This document shows positions 45,834 to 54,049 of a DNA stretch of 64,000 nt, in pieces. The notes below the pieces were generated by a model. It did not search any database, had not been told where the DNA came from, and worked only from the letters and a program-made list of their open reading frames with translations. A program made the position numbers and the translations under genes. This DNA is from JAJYKN01 sp035516155 (GTDB lineage: Bacteria; Nitrospirota; UBA9217): the NCBI GenBank assembly GCA_035516155.1, contig DATJAP010000008.1:62001-126000 (forward strand). The letters run 5' to 3'. The first letter of the stretch is position 1. The number at the start of each line of letters is the position of its first letter.

Positions 45834-45975
45834 ATGCTCGGAGAAACGCTCATCGCCGGCGATCTCATCAAGGAAAATCCGCTTATGCGCCCTTGATGAG
45901 CAAAAGAATCAAGGCGACACGTTCGGAGAAATTCTTGTTGATCTCGGATTCCACGAACTCCAAAAACTCCATAAA
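45834..45975 (+). pseudogene. frameshifted remnant of a PilB/GspE-type N-terminal (MshEN) domain
   Basis: In one frame from 45834 the DNA reads MLGETLIAGDLIKENPLM, then stops at TGA 45894. Shifting one base gives LDEQKNQGDTFGEILVDLGF. Joined, these match the MshEN consensus: LGE-x-LI...LI, then A-L-x-x-Q-K-x-x-G-x-x-x-GEILV-x-LGF. A perfect 10-bp inverted repeat (45864-45873 and 45891-45900) spans the break. No ATPase domain follows, because glgP occupies the opposite strand. It is a relic of a type IV pilus or type II secretion ATPase or a stand-alone MshEN protein. Confidence 0.5.
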
Positions 45976-47694
45976 CTATCTAATATACGCTTCCGTTACA
46001 TATCTTCTCATCATGCGGTGACTGTTGAAATAGTAGGCATTCTTGCTGATGGCGTTCTTCATCATGCGGCTCCAGTGGCTTTTGTTCGGATCGTAGTAGC
46101 GGGGAATGATGAGTTGTTCAAGCTTTTTGTAGAGGTCCGCCGCATCCTCGGCATCCGACATGCCCGGCTGGACCGTCTCCGTCGGCAGCCCCCCGATGGA
46201 CCAGCCAGTGAACCCCTCGATAAGACCTTCGATCCACCAGCCGTCGAGAACGCTGAAGTTCACTACGCCGTTGTGAGCGGCTTTCATGCCGCTGGTACCT
46301 GATGCCTCAAGAGGCCTGAGTGGTGTGTTGAGCCACACATCGACGCCTGACACGAGCTTGAGCGCGATGTCCATGTCGTAGCCGGGCAGGAAGGCGATGG
46401 ATATTTTCCCCTTGAGTTTATCGCGATAGCCGTAGATCCCCTGGATCAGCCGCTTCCCATTATCGTCGTGGGGATGCGCTTTGCCCGCATAAATGATCTG
46501 GAGCCTGCCCTCCGCGTTGATTTCGAGCAGGCGGTCGATATCGTAAAAGAGCAGATGCGGACGTTTGTATGCAGTCGCGCGGCGCGCAAAACCGAGCGTA
46601 AGGACATTCGTATCCATCACAACGCCCGTTGCCTCCCCGACATAAGTCAGCAGTTTCCTTTTCGCCTCTCGATGCGCTTCCCACAGCTCGAGTTCGGGGA
46701 TGCTGCCGGAACGGACGAACAGCTCCGGTTCGTTCGCCCATCCCGGAATATACTTGTCAAAGAGTTTTGCCATCTCTTCGCAGGTCCAGGTAAAAGTGTG
46801 CACGCCGTTCGTGATGGCGTGGATGTGGTAACCGGGAAACATATGCTGGGACACCTCACCATGCTTTTTCGCAACACCGTTGACGTACTTGCTCAGGCTG
46901 AGCGCAAGAAGCGTCATGTTCAGGCTGTCTTTGCCGGCAAGGTCCTTGAGCACGTCCAGGGGAATAATTTCGCCGAGCACCTGTTTTACGAGGGGATAGG
47001 GGAATTTGTCATGGCCTGCTTCAACCGGGGTATGGGTCGTAAATACACAGAGGTCCCGGACGCGGGCAATGTCCCAGACTGACCGCTCATCCCAGACGCT
47101 TTCGATATCACGCTTAAACCGGAGCAGCAGTTCGAGAGCGAGGAAACTTGCATGACCTTCATTCATGTGGAATTTTTTGATATGGAACTCGAGCGCCTGA
47201 AGCATGCGTACGCCGCCCATGCCGAGCACGACTTCCTGCTTAATGCGGTTGGTGCTGTCGCCTCCATATAAAGAATCGGTAATCCCCCGGTCTTCCGGCG
47301 AGTTCTCGGGAAGATCGGTATCAAGAAAGAGGATGGGAACTTTACCGCCTGTCGGACTTTCGACGATATAGAGCCAGGCCTGGACATAAACTTCCCGGCC
47401 CTCGATGTGGACGATGACCTTCCCCGGCAGGAGCGACATATGGACGGCGGGGTCCCAAACTACCGGGATCTCCTTCTGCCATCCGCTGGCGTCGATTTGC
47501 TGGGAAAAATATCCCTTGCGGCTGATCAGGGTGACCGCAACGAGAGGAAGATTCAAGTCGGCAGCGGATTTAATCGTGTCGCCGGCCAGAATCCCGAGGC
47601 CGCCGCTATAGGTGGGGATATCGTTCTTAACGCCGATCTCCATGGAAAAATAAGCGATCATGGGTTCAGCGGTAAACTCGTGCAGATTGTTCAT
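45976..47694 (-). CDS. glgP: alpha-glucan (glycogen) phosphorylase, short type
   Basis: Phosphorolysis of glycogen to glucose 1-phosphate. The 572-residue GT35 protein belongs to the shorter bacterial/archaeal clade lacking the long regulatory insertions of E. coli GlgP. Seen: AYFSMEIGVKNDIPTYSGGLGILAGD, FHMNEGHASF, HTPVEAGHDKF, NGVHTFTWT and the PLP-site region ASGTSGMKAAHNGVVNFSVLDGW. The ATG has a GAGGGAGG ribosome site. With glgC in the window it points to glycogen storage. Confidence 0.93.
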   Translation of the reverse strand: MNNLHEFTAEPMIAYFSMEIGVKNDIPTYSGGLGILAGDTIKSAADLNLPLVAVTLISRKGYFSQQIDASGWQKEIPVVWDPAVHMSLLPGKVIVHIEGREVYVQAWLYIVESPTGGKVPILFLDTDLPENSPEDRGITDSLYGGDSTNRIKQEVVLGMGGVRMLQALEFHIKKFHMNEGHASFLALELLLRFKRDIESVWDERSVWDIARVRDLCVFTTHTPVEAGHDKFPYPLVKQVLGEIIPLDVLKDLAGKDSLNMTLLALSLSKYVNGVAKKHGEVSQHMFPGYHIHAITNGVHTFTWTCEEMAKLFDKYIPGWANEPELFVRSGSIPELELWEAHREAKRKLLTYVGEATGVVMDTNVLTLGFARRATAYKRPHLLFYDIDRLLEINAEGRLQIIYAGKAHPHDDNGKRLIQGIYGYRDKLKGKISIAFLPGYDMDIALKLVSGVDVWLNTPLRPLEASGTSGMKAAHNGVVNFSVLDGWWIEGLIEGFTGWSIGGLPTETVQPGMSDAEDAADLYKKLEQLIIPRYYDPNKSHWSRMMKNAISKNAYYFNSHRMMRRYVTEAYIR

Positions 47695-47995
47695 ATGCCT
47701 CCCTCAAACAAAAATAAAAACAGATGTTCCCCGAAGGGAAACCCGAGGAACAAAGATAACAGAATCCGGATGATATTTCAATAAGAGCAACTCCGGCGAA
47801 CGCGTCAGACTCGGACGGATTGCACCGAGAATGTCACGACACTTTTGATTGAAGCAGCGTGCTGTCGATCCGCGTTTGAGCCGGCGGACGAACTTGCTCC
47901 CGTTCGAAGCGGGTTTTCTGCCGTCGCGTGGATGACGAGTGTGGTGCGTTTGATTCTGATGACACAAGACGAGACAGGTGCGATTCAACGCCGGA
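47695..47995. other. intergenic region glgP-fdhD
   Basis: About 300 nt, no gene or clear signal seen. The glgP promoter should be here, but no convincing -35/-10 pair was recognised on the minus strand. Confidence 0.35.
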
Positions 47996-48781
47996 TCAGT
48001 CAAATTTTATCCTTTTCGGCCAGGAGTAGATGTTCATGCGGTCCCCCCGGGCAAATCCGATCAGCGTTATTCCCATGTCCTCGGCGTAGCTAATAGCCAT
48101 GCATGACGGCGCGGCACGGCTAATGAGGATTGGGAAGCGGTTTCTGCCCGCCTTGGTCATGATTTCGGAGGTCACTCTGCCGCTTGTGAGCAGGATTTTA
48201 TTTTCAACGGAAACTGACTTCAGAAACGCTCGACCGATGAGCTTGTCGACCGCGTTGTGCCGGCCGATGTCTTCTGAAAAAAAAAGGATTTCCTTGCCGT
48301 CTGAAAGAGCCGCACTGTGAACCCCTCCGGTCTCCAGGTAGAGGGCTGAGATGTTCCTGAAGGTTTTGAGCAGGCGCCTGATGTCATCAAGGGTCATGAG
48401 CGGTCCCTTGACCACTATTCTTTCGTCCGCATACATACGATACTGGGTAAAGGTCACACCCTTTCCGCAGCCGGACGAAACGGTACGCTTCTCGAACAGT
48501 TTGGAAAAGTCGGCAGGAAGACCGGAGAGTTCAATGCGCACTGTTGTCTCCTGCTCGTCGACATCCAGTTTTTTTATTGCCGATCGATCCCGGAGCAGTC
48601 CTTCGGAAAGGAGAAATCCGACGGCTAGTTCCTCAAGCTCTGCAGGCGTGCACAGGAGCGTTACGAGCGCTTCGCCATTGAGGACGAGCCTGATCGGGAG
48701 CTCTGACGCCACTTCGTCAATGATGCCTTCGACTGCATTCCCCGTCACTTTGAGCACAGGGGTGTCTCTCTTCGTTTCCAC
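47996..48781 (-). CDS. fdhD: formate dehydrogenase accessory sulfurtransferase FdhD
   Basis: Delivers sulphur to the molybdenum/tungsten cofactor of formate dehydrogenases. From the GTG at 48781 it is 261 residues, normal for FdhD; a longer frame to 48895 is proline-rich and not family-like. Motifs: LVTLLCTPAELEELAVGFL, TVSSGCGKG, ETGGVHSAAL, EDIGRHNAVDKLIG, TSGRVTSEIMTKA and ISRAAPSCMAI. The redox motif has one cysteine (SSGCGKG) where E. coli has CxxC. The start has no Shine-Dalgarno but an extended -10 box 6 nt upstream. Confidence 0.9.
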   Translation of the reverse strand: METKRDTPVLKVTGNAVEGIIDEVASELPIRLVLNGEALVTLLCTPAELEELAVGFLLSEGLLRDRSAIKKLDVDEQETTVRIELSGLPADFSKLFEKRTVSSGCGKGVTFTQYRMYADERIVVKGPLMTLDDIRRLLKTFRNISALYLETGGVHSAALSDGKEILFFSEDIGRHNAVDKLIGRAFLKSVSVENKILLTSGRVTSEIMTKAGRNRFPILISRAAPSCMAISYAEDMGITLIGFARGDRMNIYSWPKRIKFD

Positions 48782-48787
48782 GAAGGG

Positions 48788-48816
48788 AATATAGCATAAA
48801 GCAGGGGAAGGGGGCA
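48788..48816 (-). promoter_or_regulatory. promoter of fdhD, leaderless candidate
   Basis: On the minus strand TTGCCC (48816-48811), 17-nt spacer, TATATT (48793-48788) with an extended TGC, then 6 nt to the GTG at 48781. This supports the short FdhD start. Confidence 0.5.
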
Positions 48817-48871
48817 AGGGATAAGGGTCGGGCAACACAGGAACGGGGTAAAGGGGTACGAACATGGAAAT

Positions 48872-48905
48872 AAAACAACCCTCCGGCTTGCTCACAGAGG
48901 GTTGT
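48872..48905 (-). terminator. Rho-independent terminator of the outer-membrane protein gene
   Basis: Minus strand ACAACCCTC (48905-48897) pairs perfectly with GAGGGTTGT (48883-48875) around a 13-nt loop, followed by TTTTATTT. It starts about 25 nt after the stop of the upstream outer-membrane gene. Confidence 0.75.
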
Positions 48906-48930
48906 CAAGAGGAATCGAAAGGCCGTAAGG

Positions 48931-49704
48931 CTAGAAAATGACGCCTGCTTCAACAAACGGACCGCTGAACTTGGCATCGGTCTTAACATCGCTCTGGTCG
49001 ATTTTTATCTGCTCGGACCGGTAACCTCCGCTGATAAAGAGCGGCCCGAAGGGCATCACTTTGAGCCTGCCGATATAATCATAGTAATGGTTTGAACCGT
49101 AGGCTATGCCTCTGATTTCACCCTCGATGCTGAACGCTGAAACGGGTTTCACCTGCACGCCGGCATAGATCATTGGTACATAGAGCGTGACGCTTTTGGA
49201 GGAGGTCTCCGTCACTCCTAAAACCTTCCCGGTTATGGAACCATCAAATATGATTTGCCGCGCGTTCAGACCGAGTTCAGCGTTAAGAATGCCGGCAGTC
49301 GCTGTTTTCAGCAGGGGAATTGGATAGTACAAGGCTACATCATAATGGTCCATCTTGAGCTTCGTTTGGATCGGTGTATTAGCATCAAATGTCGTGTTCC
49401 CAAAAGTTATTGGTCTTGTCAATTGGTTGGTCCCGCTAAAGGACATCGGTGTTGCCATAAGGTAGATGTTCGGCAGCACCAGCGGAAGTTCAATCTTCAC
49501 GCGTGCGAAAACCTGGTTTTTATCGCCGAGATTCAAATCATTCTTGAGGTCAAGCGAATCTCCCTTGTACTCCAGCGTCCCCGAAGGCGCCTGCCTCCAG
49601 TATCCTACGCCCGCCTCCACGCCGAAAAATGCAAAGGCCTTATAGGGGATCACGACCATCGATAGCACTAGCAAACAAACGAAGTAGAGGTGTACTTTTT
49701 TCAT
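48931..49704 (-). CDS. TIGR04219-like outer membrane beta-barrel protein
   Basis: A 257-residue protein with a signal peptide (cleavage near residue 25, before FFGVEAGVGYWRQ) and alternating amphipathic strands ending in a C-terminal aromatic (VEAGVIF). The block LEYKGDSLDLKNDLNLGDKN and GYRSEQIKIDQSDVKTDAKFSGPF resemble the TIGR04219 family of outer-membrane barrels, of unknown function. GAGGAG precedes the ATG. Confidence 0.82.
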   Translation of the reverse strand: MKKVHLYFVCLLVLSMVVIPYKAFAFFGVEAGVGYWRQAPSGTLEYKGDSLDLKNDLNLGDKNQVFARVKIELPLVLPNIYLMATPMSFSGTNQLTRPITFGNTTFDANTPIQTKLKMDHYDVALYYPIPLLKTATAGILNAELGLNARQIIFDGSITGKVLGVTETSSKSVTLYVPMIYAGVQVKPVSAFSIEGEIRGIAYGSNHYYDYIGRLKVMPFGPLFISGGYRSEQIKIDQSDVKTDAKFSGPFVEAGVIF

Positions 49705-49764
49705 AGAATGTCTCCTCGAGAGAAATAACGAATGGTTTTGCGCTGACCCATTGCAGGTTGATAA

Positions 49765-49793
49765 AAAGTATCAAAGGCGTGTAGTTTTGTCAA
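49765..49793 (-). promoter_or_regulatory. promoter of the TIGR04219-like gene
   Basis: Minus strand TTGACA (49793-49788), 17-nt spacer, TACTTT (49770-49765) with an extended TGA. About 60 nt before the ATG at 49704. Confidence 0.5.
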
Positions 49794-49950
49794 GTTTATG
49801 TGTCGTCCTCATTTCGGGTGATATCCTTTATTTCCTTATCGGCAACAGTTTATAAATCTTTAGAGCTTTTTTGTTAAAATTTAATTTTTTCGGTTTTCCT
49901 TCAAACGAGGACATTCTCCAAGGTTATTATGGCTCTCAGGAAGATTGCTC

Positions 49951-49997
49951 TTGACAGGGAATATGCATCTGTGTTACTTGTTTTAAAATTGTAACAC
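49951..49997 (+). promoter_or_regulatory. nikR promoter with NikR operator
   Basis: TTGACA (49951-49956), 17-nt spacer, weak -10 TTACTT (49974-49979). A perfect inverted repeat GTGTTAC-N13-GTAACAC (49971-49997) covers the -10. This is the consensus described for NikR in deltaproteobacteria, distinct from E. coli GTATGA-N16-TCATAC, and implies autoregulation by nickel. Confidence 0.75.
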
Positions 49998-50010
49998 GGA
50001 GGCCTTTCCC

Positions 50011-50430
50011 ATGTCTGAGATAACCCGTTTCGGTGTTTCAATTGACAGCCAGTTGATTAAAAAATTTGATGCACTCATTGGGCGGAAAGGGTATACTACC
50101 CGCTCTGAGGCGATCCGCGACATGATCCGCGACAGCTTGGTCGAGCAGGAGTGGGAGGCGGAGGACCTGGAGACCGTGGGCACGATCACGCTTGTTTACA
50201 ACCATCATACCCGGGAGTTGGACCACGCGCTTACGGACATTCAGCATAAATCCTTTCATCAAATCGTATCAGCGCTTCACATACACCTTGATGCGCACAA
50301 CTGCCTTGAGGTCCTCGTCGTGAAGGGGAAAAGCAGCGAAATCAGAACAATCGCCGACCGTCTGATCGGTACGCGCGGGGTCAAACACGGAAAGCTCACG
50401 ACGACAACGACGGGAAAAGAACTGGTGTAA
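50011..50430 (+). CDS. nikR: nickel-responsive transcriptional regulator NikR
   Basis: A 139-residue ribbon-helix-helix regulator. N-terminal DNA-binding strand and helices (TRFGVSIDSQLIKKFD, TTRSEAIRDMIRD), then the ACT-like nickel domain with the ligands His in DIQHKSFHQ, the HIH pair in SALHIHLDAHNC and the Cys of that segment. When nickel binds, NikR represses nickel uptake genes. The operator at 49971-49997 overlaps its own promoter and a second copy lies before the cbiM-type importer. Confidence 0.95.
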   Translation: MSEITRFGVSIDSQLIKKFDALIGRKGYTTRSEAIRDMIRDSLVEQEWEAEDLETVGTITLVYNHHTRELDHALTDIQHKSFHQIVSALHIHLDAHNCLEVLVVKGKSSEIRTIADRLIGTRGVKHGKLTTTTTGKELV

Positions 50431-50598
50431 AAATCGCAATAACTCTGGGAAGTCATGCAATCGTGTCCGGAATCGTTCAGTTAAAGAGAACCTGAATCGA
50501 CTACGAATTCCGGCAGGCGGGAATGATCGCAAAGATCGGGGGAACCCGAATCATTATCAAGAAAGGAACAAGCGAATGAAAGCAGGGGACCTCAACGT

Positions 50599-51381
50599 AT
50601 GAACAGAACGGACCGGTGCGCCTATATGCGCACGACCATACTGGGATGGATTATCGGGATGCTCCTTCTTGCACCGGTGTCTGCCTGGGCGGTCCATCCT
50701 TTCCAGGTGGAGGATACGGACACGCAGGGCACAGGCAATTTTTTGCTCGAACTGAACGGCGACCACACACAAGAAGACAGTGAGCTGAACACGACAACAT
50801 ATTCTGGCATCCTGAGAGCGGGCGTGAGCGAATCCGCCGACGTGTTCCTGACAGTGCCCTATCTCATGCTCAATCCGAGCTCAGTCACGGACCAGAACGA
50901 GGCGGGGCTTGGCGATGTTCAGCTTGGTTTCAAACAAAGAATATATCAAAATGAAGTACACCAGTCTTTCGGATACCAGGTATATACCGGCTTGCCTACC
51001 GGCAGCAGCAGCAAGGGACTCGGTATCGATGATTTCTTAGTAGGGTTCAAATTGATCGACCAGCAGGGATGCTGTAGCACGATTTATCACGTGAGCGTTG
51101 GATATGAATCCTATATCAAACATTTGACCATGAATTCCGCTATCCAAGTCGGGTTGGCCCTGGATCATAAATTCACGGAGTCTTTCCACTTATTGACTGA
51201 ACTGGCTGGTGAGGACCTCCGAGGGGAAGAGATCGTTCGCGGCGTGCACCCTGTTACGTTCATGGCTGGATTCAAATATGATATTTCAAAATCCTGGTAT
51301 GTTGATCTCGCCGCCCGGCTTGGGCTCAACAGTGATGCCGAGGAGTATACGACGCTCGTCGGCACTGCATTGCGGTTTTAG
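50599..51381 (+). CDS. outer-membrane beta-barrel protein, phenol_MetA_deg/transporter-like
   Basis: A 260-residue protein with a signal peptide (RTTILGWIIGMLLLAPVSAWA, cleaved near residue 31) and regular amphipathic strands ending in the barrel-type C-terminal Phe (GTALRF). The pattern VHPFQVEDTDTQGTGNFLLELNG and later GLGDVQLGFKQRI match the PF13557-like outer-membrane transporters. Its place between nikR and the metal importer suggests a channel for metal entry, which is inference. An ATG at 50626 is an alternative start. A tiny frame (MKAGDLNV, 50576-50602) with its own AAAGGA ends over this ATG. Confidence 0.75.
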   Translation: MNRTDRCAYMRTTILGWIIGMLLLAPVSAWAVHPFQVEDTDTQGTGNFLLELNGDHTQEDSELNTTTYSGILRAGVSESADVFLTVPYLMLNPSSVTDQNEAGLGDVQLGFKQRIYQNEVHQSFGYQVYTGLPTGSSSKGLGIDDFLVGFKLIDQQGCCSTIYHVSVGYESYIKHLTMNSAIQVGLALDHKFTESFHLLTELAGEDLRGEEIVRGVHPVTFMAGFKYDISKSWYVDLAARLGLNSDAEEYTTLVGTALRF

Positions 51382-51505
51382 CGGACCCCTCTGGGCCGCC
51401 TGTCTCGGGCTCGACCGCATACCGAGATCCTTCCCGTCACTCCTGTAACGAACCTCGTCCTCGTTCCCTCGGAGAGTAGAGTCGCCCGCGGCGGTTACAA
51501 TCCAC

Positions 51506-51551
51506 TTGACAGCTGTCCTTCGGTGTGCTACAAAAATAAAAAACGTAACAC
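51506..51551 (+). promoter_or_regulatory. promoter and NikR operator of the cbiM-type importer operon
   Basis: TTGACA (51506-51511), exact 17-nt spacer, TACAAA (51529-51534). GTGCTAC-N13-GTAACAC (51525-51551) covers the -10: 13 of 14 operator positions match the nikR site, with the same spacing relative to the -35 as at nikR. This predicts nickel-dependent repression of the importer. Confidence 0.72.
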
Positions 51552-52094
51552 CCATAATTCCAAAATAATACAAACGCACGGAATATTGTGACAATGTCGA
51601 AAAAGTAGACCTGTAAAATCAGTAAGTTATCTGTTTAGCTCGATACAAAATATTTTTCGTTTGTATTAGTATCCGTATCACGGGGACCTTGCCCCCGATA
51701 TGCTGGTTGTTATCGGTGGCTAAGGGGAAAATGGTTTGTTCCAAAGCCGCATCCGTTACAGCCGAAAGCGGGATGGAATGCATTTAAAAAAATCATCAGG
51801 GAGAATGGGGCTTGCAGCGACATGTTATTTGCCGGAAATTTCCTGGATAACCTACCTGCTCATCACGGGCTGCCGTTGCGGTGCGAAGGGGAATATCGAG
51901 GAATCGTCTCATGCCGGACCGGCACACCTTCCCGGCGGGAGAATCTATTCGATTGCCGAGGATTTTGACATTGATTTCTGTGTAAAGCATGCCTCGCCGT
52001 CGGGGAAAATCGGTGTCTCGGTCATGCCGGGGGCTGCTATCGGGTTTTCGTGTTCCAGGGCCACAAGACAAACAAATCTGCAAAGGAGAAGATG
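51552..52094. other. long leader between NikR operator and cbiM
   Basis: About 540 nt. A frame of 119 codons is open here but looks non-coding. The segment 51711-51780 has a partial resemblance to the cobalamin riboswitch core (AAGGGGAA, GGT..TTCC, GC-G--CCG-TAC-G), but the highly conserved CCCGC.ACTGT box is not intact. No other feature can be supported. Confidence 0.3.
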
Positions 52095-52766
52095 ATGCAT
52101 ATTCCCGACGGATATCTGGGGCCCGCCACGTATGGTACGATGTATGCCGTGACCATTCCGTTCTGGACAATCGCGGCGCGCAAGTTGAATAAAACGCTCA
52201 AAACCAGGCAGGTCCCTTATCTATCGCTGGGCGCAGCGTTCAGCTTCGTGATCATGATGTTTAACCTTCCCATCGTGGGGGGAACAACGGGTCATGCAAC
52301 AGGAGCAACGCTGATCGCCATACTCCTGGGGCCCTGGGCCGCCATGATAGCCGTGTCGGTCGCACTGATTATCCAGGCCCTGCTGTTCGGCGACGGGGGC
52401 ATCACCGCACTGGGTGCGAACTGCTTTAACATGGGAGTCATTGGCGGTCTGGCGGGATACGGCATCTACCGGCTCATTGCAGCCGGCTCCGACATCAAAA
52501 GCGCTCGGCGTTGGATTGCAGCCGCTATTGCCGCGTATATCAGCCTGAACCTTTCCGCACTTGTTACGGGAATAGAGATCGGCATTCAGCCCATGCTCGA
52601 AAAAACCACTGCAGGACAGCCCCTCTATTCCCCGTTCCCGCTGAGTGTCGCAGTACCGGCAATGGTAGTGGAGCATTTGGTGGTTTTCGGTTTTGCCGAG
52701 GCCCTGGTGACAGCGCTCGTGGTAAAGTATTTTCAGAAGAGTGATCCGTCCATGCTCGGCGCTTGA
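52095..52766 (+). CDS. cbiM: nickel/cobalt ECF transporter substrate-binding component (CbiM/NikM)
   Basis: Integral membrane S-component of an ECF-type Ni/Co importer. Starting at 52095 gives MHIPDGYLGP, placing His at position 2, which with the N-terminus ligates the metal in this family; an ATG one codon earlier (52092) would spoil that and is too close to AAAGGAG. Further ligand region: GGTTGHATGATL. About six to seven membrane helices. 223 residues. First gene of the importer operon under a NikR operator, so nickel is the likely substrate. Confidence 0.92.
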   Translation: MHIPDGYLGPATYGTMYAVTIPFWTIAARKLNKTLKTRQVPYLSLGAAFSFVIMMFNLPIVGGTTGHATGATLIAILLGPWAAMIAVSVALIIQALLFGDGGITALGANCFNMGVIGGLAGYGIYRLIAAGSDIKSARRWIAAAIAAYISLNLSALVTGIEIGIQPMLEKTTAGQPLYSPFPLSVAVPAMVVEHLVVFGFAEALVTALVVKYFQKSDPSMLGA

Positions 52767-52803
52767 AAGACGGCGGAAATTGCACAGAGCAGCAGCGTGA
52801 TGC

Positions 52804-53142
52804 ATGATGACTAACCTGAAAAAATTGTGGATTGCGATCGGTATTTTGGTGATCTTGTCGCCCGTCGGAATCATACTACCGAAGCTGTTTAACGCGGAAG
52901 GAGCCTGGGGCGAGTGGGGGCTTGACAAAATTGGAAAGGTGGCGGGCTTTGTTCCCGAGGGAATGAAACGCATGCGAGAGCGCTGGAAGGCGCCGCTGTC
53001 CGATTACGGACTTCCCGGACAGAGCGAGGCGTTGGGCGGCCAGAGCTTAGGATACGTTGTTTCCGCAATTATCGGCGTTGCCTTTATAGCGGGAATGATG
53101 TATCTTCTAACGAAATTACTGGTTCGCAAGAAGAATAAATGA
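52804..53142 (+). CDS. PDGLE/CbiN-like small membrane component
   Basis: A 112-residue protein with an N-terminal and a C-terminal membrane helix and a periplasmic loop that contains DYGLPGQSEALGG, as in PDGLE-domain partners (NikN/CbiN-like) of Ni/Co ECF transporters. It lies between cbiM and cbiQ. Two ATGs in tandem (52804, 52807) are possible starts. It probably assists metal loading by CbiM. Confidence 0.82.
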   Translation: MMTNLKKLWIAIGILVILSPVGIILPKLFNAEGAWGEWGLDKIGKVAGFVPEGMKRMRERWKAPLSDYGLPGQSEALGGQSLGYVVSAIIGVAFIAGMMYLLTKLLVRKKNK

Positions 53143-53170
53143 CAATCAAATACGATCAGCCGGTGCGTTA

Positions 53171-54049
53171 TTGACAAAAACGAAGTTCTTAGATAAATCG
53201 CTGTTGGCGGTCGCGAAAATTGCGGAGCAATCCTTGTTCTCCGAGGCCTACGCTCGGAAGGAGGGCTTGCTCCAGAGGCTCGACGTCCGCATCAAGTTGT
53301 TCGGTTTCCTCTCCCTCATCGTTCTGATCAGTTTTTTCCATTCACCCTATGCTCTCTGGATCATGTACGGCATGAGCCTGACGCTAGCGTCGGCCTCGCG
53401 GGTGCCGATCATGTTTCTGCAGAAAAGGGTCTGGCTCTTCGTCCCGCTTTTCTCAGCCGCCGTTGTTCTGCCTGCAATGCTGAATATCGTGACCCCGGGA
53501 GAGCCGCTCTGGATGCTCGTCAAACTGAACAGGGCCCATTCCTGGGGACCCTATGTCATCCCCGCGGAAATTGCAGTTACCCGGCAGGGTCTCCTGGGTT
53601 CGATCATCTTTGTTTCTCGGGTTGCAACATCGGTTTCCTTTGCCGTTCTGTTCACGCTCACGACCAGGTGGGCCGAGGCGTTTTCCGGTCTTCGTGCGCT
53701 CGCAGCGCCCCGAATATTCGTCATGACACTGAGTATGACCGAGCGGTACCTCTTCGTTTTTCTGCGGTTGATCCAGGATATGTACCGCGCGAGGAAGAGC
53801 AGGACAATACGGCCGCTTTCCGCGGCAATTGACAGGAATTGGACCGCATCGCGCATTGGCGTTACGTTTAAGAAATCCATGGACATGAGTGAAGACGTCT
53901 ACAAAGCAATGCTCTCCCGGGGATTTCACGGCGAGTTCCGCGCTCTCGACCGGTTCCACGCGAGGCCGGCCGACTACCTGTGGCTGGTGACAGTGATCGG
54001 TTTTAGTGGTATACTTCTTTTTCTTGAGAGGATTTTTTCCCACGGATGA
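53171..54049 (+). CDS. cbiQ: ECF transporter transmembrane T-component (CbiQ/NikQ)
   Basis: A 292-residue protein with the ECF T-component layout: N-terminal RLDVRIKLFGFLSLIVLISF helix, several membrane helices, and the ATPase-coupling segments (RYLFVFLRLIQDMYRARKSR and KSMDMSEDVYKAMLSRGFHGE). The start is TTG at 53171 without a Shine-Dalgarno; no ATG or GTG in frame is close upstream. The stop overlaps the ATPase start (ATGA). Confidence 0.9.
   Translation: MTKTKFLDKSLLAVAKIAEQSLFSEAYARKEGLLQRLDVRIKLFGFLSLIVLISFFHSPYALWIMYGMSLTLASASRVPIMFLQKRVWLFVPLFSAAVVLPAMLNIVTPGEPLWMLVKLNRAHSWGPYVIPAEIAVTRQGLLGSIIFVSRVATSVSFAVLFTLTTRWAEAFSGLRALAAPRIFVMTLSMTERYLFVFLRLIQDMYRARKSRTIRPLSAAIDRNWTASRIGVTFKKSMDMSEDVYKAMLSRGFHGEFRALDRFHARPADYLWLVTVIGFSGILLFLERIFSHG

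Larger units (their letters stand above)
45490..45975. other. intergenic region between hybrid kinase and glgP
   Basis: About 485 nt between genes. It contains a 13-bp palindrome GCATAG-A-CTATGC (45518-45530) near the kinase start, a hairpin TTGTCCC/GGGACAA (45595-45615), the glgP terminator (45667-45685) and a frameshifted remnant of a PilB/GspE N-terminal domain (45834-45975). Confidence 0.45.

Noticed and set aside
48782..48895. 38-residue N-terminal extension of FdhD
   Set aside because: Proline-rich, absent from the family, and it contains the -35/-10 pair that fits the GTG at 48781.
51736..52095. 119-codon frame in the cbiM leader
   Set aside because: Odd composition with no domain, no good ribosome site, and it overlaps the cbiM start in a leader that looks regulatory.
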